Positions 55,836-64,000 of a stretch of DNA of 64,000 bases are shown here, piece by piece. This stretch comes from Pagrus major. Taxonomy: Eukaryota > Chordata > Actinopteri > Spariformes > Sparidae. The notes under the pieces are model-generated. The model was given only the letters and a program-made list of their open reading frames with translations. It was not told the DNA's origin and did not search any database. Location of the stretch: positions 9,610,446 through 9,674,445 of the forward strand of contig NC_133234.1 in assembly GCF_040436345.1 (NCBI RefSeq), written 5' to 3'. Each line of letters starts with the position of its first letter. Within the stretch, counting starts at the first letter, position 1. The translations under genes and the position numbers were made by a program.

Positions 55836-55984
55836 GAGAACACTTTCCTCTACATTTTACAATGCACTCAGCATCATAGGACATAAAAGGTCAGATACAG
55901 GGCAACAACTGTAAGAGCTGACCATTTCTCTGTGATGAGGTGACATTTGGCACCTTAGTGACCGAATGTTTAATGTCTCAAAAA

Positions 55985-56665
55985 ATGTAACTCATAGGCT
56001 ACTGAAGTACAGATCTGGCATCTCAAAGGCAAACATTGTACTTTTTTACCCCACTACATTTGTCTGACAGATTTAGTTACTAGTTACTTTTCACATTATA
56101 GGCTCTCATAACCTTCCTGTCCAGTGAAAAACTTTGTTGATTTTTAATGTTTCTAATAAACTGGAGGATAAAGTGTTTATTTATTGGTTGAGAAAATTCT
56201 CCTACTAGGTACACAGCCCTTAAGCTAAATAAACTACTGAAAAGCCCTCTTGCTGGAGAATGCATTGTGACAAAGCTTAAAAGGTGGGAGGGTTTTCACA
56301 GGTCAGCAACATTACAAATGATGATCTAATAGAATATGATGCATGGCTGTAGATTAAATTAAAGTAGTTAAAATGAGCTCGACCTTAATCATCTACAATA
56401 ATGCAATAAGCATACACATCAATGTAGCAGTTACATTAATCCAAAAAACATCAGATATGATATTAAACCACTGGCAGGGACATTTTACTGCACATGTACT
56501 TTTAGTTTTGACTCTTTAAGTCAAACTGATAATACTCACAAACTTATACTCATAAGTGTGTTTCTGAATGCAGTAATTTACTTGTAGTGGAGTATTTTCA
56601 GTGTGGTAAAATTACTTTTATTTAGTTAAAGCATCTGAATACTTTTTATACCATTGGTGTCAAAT
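55985..56665. repeat. Copy of the AGTAACTAAGTAC-type repeat
   Basis: Contains TACTGAAGTACAGATCTGGC, AACATTGTACTTTTTTACCC, CACTACATTTGTCTGACAG, TTGTAGTGGAGTATTTTCAG and GCATCTGAATACTTTTTA, in the order seen at 14145-15275. Confidence 0.6.
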
Positions 56666-56704
56666 GTGCGACTGTCAGATGCTAACAGGACTTCAATTAT
56701 TAAA

Positions 56705-57175
56705 ATCAGGTGAAATGTTAAAGGGTAAGTCCACTTATTTTACCTGTGAAAAGAAGTAGTCTAAAGCACTTTGTGGCTCCAGAGGAAGCTGTATGTAATC
56801 TGATAAAATTGCCTCCGGTGATGTCACTCTGGATGTTGCATTCTGGGTAGAAAGGATGCACGGAATAAATACGACGATATCTCCGGTTCTTCTGATCATG
56901 TTTTTTTAATACTGTCCATAATGAGTGCAACTGTGTTATAGGAGTGCGGTGCTAGACTGGTGGACTGCTTTTCAAAACCTGGCACCCACATTACCCACAA
57001 TGCAACTTGGCCACTGCCGTCTTTCACATATGCAGTTGTACTCCTCTAGACCTGTAAACACACTTCAATGTGTAAAGTTGGTGGAATTCTGCTTTAAGCC
57101 TAAAATGTCGTCTACAGTGCTAGCATCAGCTGTGAGACCAATGTGAGGGCATGTTGTCAGTTCATTAAAGTAATC
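56705..57175. repeat. Dispersed repeat sharing a core with 12575-12720
   Basis: Contains GTTAAAGGGTAAGTCCACTT, TTTGTGGCTCCAGAGGAAGC and TGTAATCTGATAAAATTGCC, then ACAATGCAACTTGGC near 57000. The chadl-intron copy has only the left third. Confidence 0.55.
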
Positions 57176-57734
57176 AAGCTAATTCAAATGAAAAATCATG
57201 GAATTATGGACTCCAGGCTGTTGGACCAATAAAAAGACAATATATGAGTACCAGGCTACTTCCTGATTTTATGTAATATATAGAATAACTGTATTATATC
57301 CTAGTATTAAGAGTTCTTCAACCTTCTCTTCTACTGTCATCTGATTTGAATCAAAGAGTGATAAAATTATGTGTCAGAACTATTGCACAATACAAACACT
57401 GAATTAAAACAGTGGAGCTTAAATATCAAAATGATGCCAAAGTCTACTCATTCATGTGTTTTGTTCACGTGGAGTTTTTGCTGGCACTACAATTTAATCT
57501 GTCATTGCATCAATATTGTCCGGTCCCATGATCATTTATTTCAGTGGTTCTCTCCAATTTGAATGCAAGTCCACAAATAGGTTTTGGAGTTTGGAAACCA
57601 GGCCAGTGTGAGCTGTTGGAGTGGTTAGAAGACACAGTAGACAGTGTGAAACATCACCATCTGGTGGAGGAAGTTTAGTTAGAAGCTGTAAAGAAAGAAG
57701 CTCTACAGTTGAAGACAGAAATATAAAAGAGAGC

Positions 57735-57740
57735 TTTATT
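57735..57740 (-). terminator. phf5a: Probable phf5a polyadenylation signal
   Basis: On the minus strand this is AATAAA, about 85 bases after the phf5a stop codon. Confidence 0.65.
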
Positions 57741-57823
57741 GACAAGTCAAAAAACATTTCTTGAGGTTTCAAAAAAATCTGCAAAAGCTGAAAAACTAAA
57801 ACAAGGACTGGGCCGTAGAGTCT

Positions 57824-59764
57824 TCACCTCTTCTTGAAGCCATACTTCTTCCTTTCATAGAACAGATCTGTTTTGGAGCTGCCAAGATTCACAATCTTAG
57901 GACAGCCATCCCGCTGTAAAAGAAACAGAGAGGAGAGGATGCCAGTTAAAAAAACATTTTCATTTCAAAGGAGCAAGACAGTTCTTAAAATGTACAGGAA
58001 GGTTCAAGTTTAAAAGGTCCAATTTGTAAGAAAAATTTATTTTTGAGCCTCACTCCCAACTCGTCAAAAACCGACGCTATGGGATGGTGGCCATCCTACA
58101 ATCCCGAAGTTTCAATTTTTGACCAGTTGGGAATGAGACTCAAAAATCATCTTTTCTTACAAATAGGACCTTAAAATTGTTGTTTACTTCCCCAAGACCG
58201 ACTAAATTGTAAAAAGTAATGCAAGATAACAAAAACCCGATAAATATGGCCAGTTAAACACAATCCCTATTCTACTTAGTTGCCTCAATGCTCAGTGACG
58301 GATATAAAGAAAAAGTGAAGCGTGACACTCACATCTTTCTCCTGAATGGTGCACTCTTTACAGTAGTAGGCATCAGATACTCCGGGTCCTCCGCAGATGA
58401 CACAGCGTCCCTGGTAGGAGCCGTAGTTACACTCATCACAGATGCGCACCAGTGTGCACGGCCTCACATAGGAGTCACAGATGACACATTTTCCATCACC
58501 TGGGAGGAGAAAAGATGGATTAGAGGATTGAGAATGGAGTATTTGTATAGTATGACAGAGCCTTTATTACCAATGAGCAAAAACAATGTATAATTGAAGT
58601 ATGTCACCGCTGCAACCTGCATTAGTTCAAGGTATATGTGCATAATGGCCAATTGAAAAAGTTCAAAAGGGTTTTTAGAGATAAATCTTTTGCTCATTAC
58701 AATGACTTCACCTTATAAATCAGATGTGCTTGTTTGGGTGTTTGTCAATGTAAAGCGGCCACAATGTATATGATTGACAATTTAGTCTTTAAAATAACAG
58801 ATATGAGCACAAGCTGTCTTCAACTCAATGAGTTGACTTTGAGCTGCTTGTTTTTTTCAGTGGCTGCGTCACAAAGTACATAATGTACGGTTTATAGTGT
58901 GTATGAGAAACTGTGTGATGCTGCATTTTACAGAGCTGTGTATCTTTACTTGAAATATTACTACATTACAACAAAACTAGAATCAATTCAGTTCAGGTTC
59001 ATCAAGTACTAAATCCATAAGCACAACTCCAATGGCACTTCTGTAATGAAGTGTTTCTAGGAATGTCAATGGTTGATCAATACAGAAGGTAAGTATTGTT
59101 TGTAGAAGACATGAACATACACTTATTCTTTTTACCTAGAAGACCATGATTGGCTTTTGGAGCTGCTGTTAAAGTGTGAACAATTGTCTGACTAAATGCT
59201 TATTTGGACCCAACGTTGCTGCTACATATGCAGAAGTGAGGACAACATGGACTAAAACAGCAGCAAGCGTTAATAATTACTGTAAGCTTCGGTGAAAACA
59301 CACCACTGTTAAAATATTCAATTTGTTATATTGATCAAAGCTGGAAATACTTACACTTCTCGCAAAGTCTCCCGATAGCTGCGGAATGAAAACAAAGCAG
59401 TCAGTCAGTCTGAGTGGCCAAGCTAACTGATTCATACACATCGCTTTGCTAGATTCGAGACAATGATCTTTGCCTTCCTCTTATTTACACATACAAGGTA
59501 TACATTGTCTGTAAAACTGTTACATTAGTTTTTCTAGCGACCTACAGTTGTAACCATGTCTAAGCTAGCTCCATACTTTCAATGAAATCCATGCTGTTAC
59601 CGTTAGCATAGCAGCTAACTTTATCTCGAGCTAAACAACAACGGACGACATTCAGCTGCAGCAAAAATACCAATATTACATGACGTGCGAGACGAAATGG
59701 GTTAAAACTTACCGACACCGGCCTGTTTTCTGCAAAAGATCAAATCTGGATGATGTTTAGCCAT
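57824..59764 (-). CDS. phf5a: PHD finger-like domain protein 5A (SF3b14b)
   Basis: Spliced CDS of exactly 110 codons, the human length. Exons in transcript order: 59764-59713, 59378-59355 (a 24-nt microexon), 58499-58333 and 57913-57824. Phases close. The product reads [26 protein letters not shown], then the Cys-rich knot ([43 protein letters not shown]) and ends KYGFKKR. It appears identical to the human protein as I remember it. PHF5A is a zinc-knotted subunit of the SF3b complex of U2 snRNP; it helps recognise the branch-point adenosine and is the pladienolide-binding site partner of SF3B1. It works in the nucleus. It is transcribed away from aco2. Confidence 0.97.
58010..58180. mobile_element. 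Small palindromic MITE in a phf5a intron
   Basis: The left arm TAAAAGGTCCAATTTGTAAG then TTTTGAGCCTCACTCCCAAC is matched inverted by GTTGGGAATGAGACTCAAAA and CTTACAAATAGGACCTTA. The ends and arms pair along most of its length. A partial copy lies at 34605-34730. Confidence 0.7.
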
Positions 59765-60307
59765 CGTCGGCTAACATAGGAACGTAAGGCGAGCGCTGCA
59801 GTGTTGGTTGAACTTTGAACTCTAAACCGGTAAACTTTGTACGAGAAGTTGCATTACCGCCACCTAGCGTCTCCAAAAGGAAAGAACAAAGAAAACGATG
59901 ATCGCTCCATATCCGCTTTTTAGAGTTTACCAAAAACTACATTATTATAGCTTTTTTTGTTGGTATTATATCTTTACAAAATATAAAACTACTACTACTA
60001 CTACTAATAATAAAAAGAATAAAAATATGAAATAAAATAAAAATGGCCCTCATCCTTTCAGCTTTATATAAATCAATCACATATCAAATCTCTATTTTGC
60101 CTAGGTAAATTTCAATTTGTATTTTTTCAAACGTGGAAGCGATTTAAAACTGAGACTAACATATTTTAAGTTCAAATCACATTTTGAGAACAATCTAAAT
60201 ATAAAATCCAACCACCGTAAATATTTTGTCCTTAAAGGACCTGCGAGACCGCGGCTTAAATACTTGTGACGTCACTACGGACCGACACATCTTTGTCAGT
60301 GAACAAA
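59765..60307. promoter_or_regulatory. Divergent promoter between phf5a and aco2
   Basis: Only 543 bases separate the two start codons, with transcription going both ways. A (CTA)n/(AAT)n simple tract lies at about 59988-60010. No TATA box was recognised. The human pair is also head to head. Confidence 0.6.

Positions 60308-64000
<3,693 letters not shown>

Larger units (their letters stand above)
54131..57720. other. Repeat-filled interval between tef and phf5a; tob2 absent
   Basis: No gene found on either strand. TOB2 is a single-coding-exon gene of about 340 codons in human and would be obvious as a long open frame; the longest here is about 102 codons and shows no BTG/Tob similarity. Repeats cover most of the interval (54495-57175). 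Confidence 0.6.

Noticed and set aside
55576-55884. 102-codon minus-strand frame between tef and phf5a as a possible tob2 remnant
   Set aside because: It lies within the dispersed repeat copy at 55307-55835 and has no BTG/Tob motifs.

Overview
The window is vertebrate nuclear DNA, almost certainly from a teleost and most likely a percomorph. The genes have short multi-exon structures with GT-AG introns. Their products match L3MBTL2, CHADL, RANGAP1, ZC3H7B, TEF, PHF5A and ACO2, the block recalled from human chromosome 22q13.2, in the same order and orientation. The introns and intergenic DNA are littered with short non-autonomous repeats of types I recognise from percomorph fishes. All gene identities rest on family resemblance recalled from memory; no search was run.

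Layout: l3mbtl2 (+, 5' end cut by the window edge, 1-6802) converges on chadl (-, 8769-13259, with a non-coding first exon near 16626). rangap1 (-, 18125-23815) lies head to head with zc3h7b (+, 26111-35352) across a divergent promoter region. A gene-free stretch of about 7.3 kb follows. tef (+, 42705-51727) has two alternative first coding exons, 42705 (alpha-like) and 48018 (beta-like), and a long 3' UTR ending near 54120. phf5a (-, 57824-59764) and aco2 (+, 60308 to beyond 64000) share a compact divergent promoter. Human TOB2, which lies between TEF and PHF5A, is not present here; that interval holds only repeats.

The genes are unrelated housekeeping or regulatory genes, not an operon. They cover chromatin reading (l3mbtl2, a PRC1.6-type MBT protein), extracellular matrix (chadl), Ran GTPase activation (rangap1), RNA binding (zc3h7b), clock-output transcription (tef), splicing (phf5a, SF3b) and the TCA cycle (aco2). 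Exon phases were checked at every junction and close without conflict.

Most worth a second look: a THAP-like half-domain spliced in frame onto the l3mbtl2 MBT repeats; a zc3h7b that seems to stop before the last zinc fingers known from human, with a His-to-Cys change in its first CCCH finger; a tandem E1-E2 E-box with 6-nt spacing upstream of the tef beta exon; the absence of tob2; a (CA)n tract eight bases inside a weak chadl 5' splice site; and several long-armed palindromic repeats. No retrovirus, Polinton or other virus-like element was recognised.
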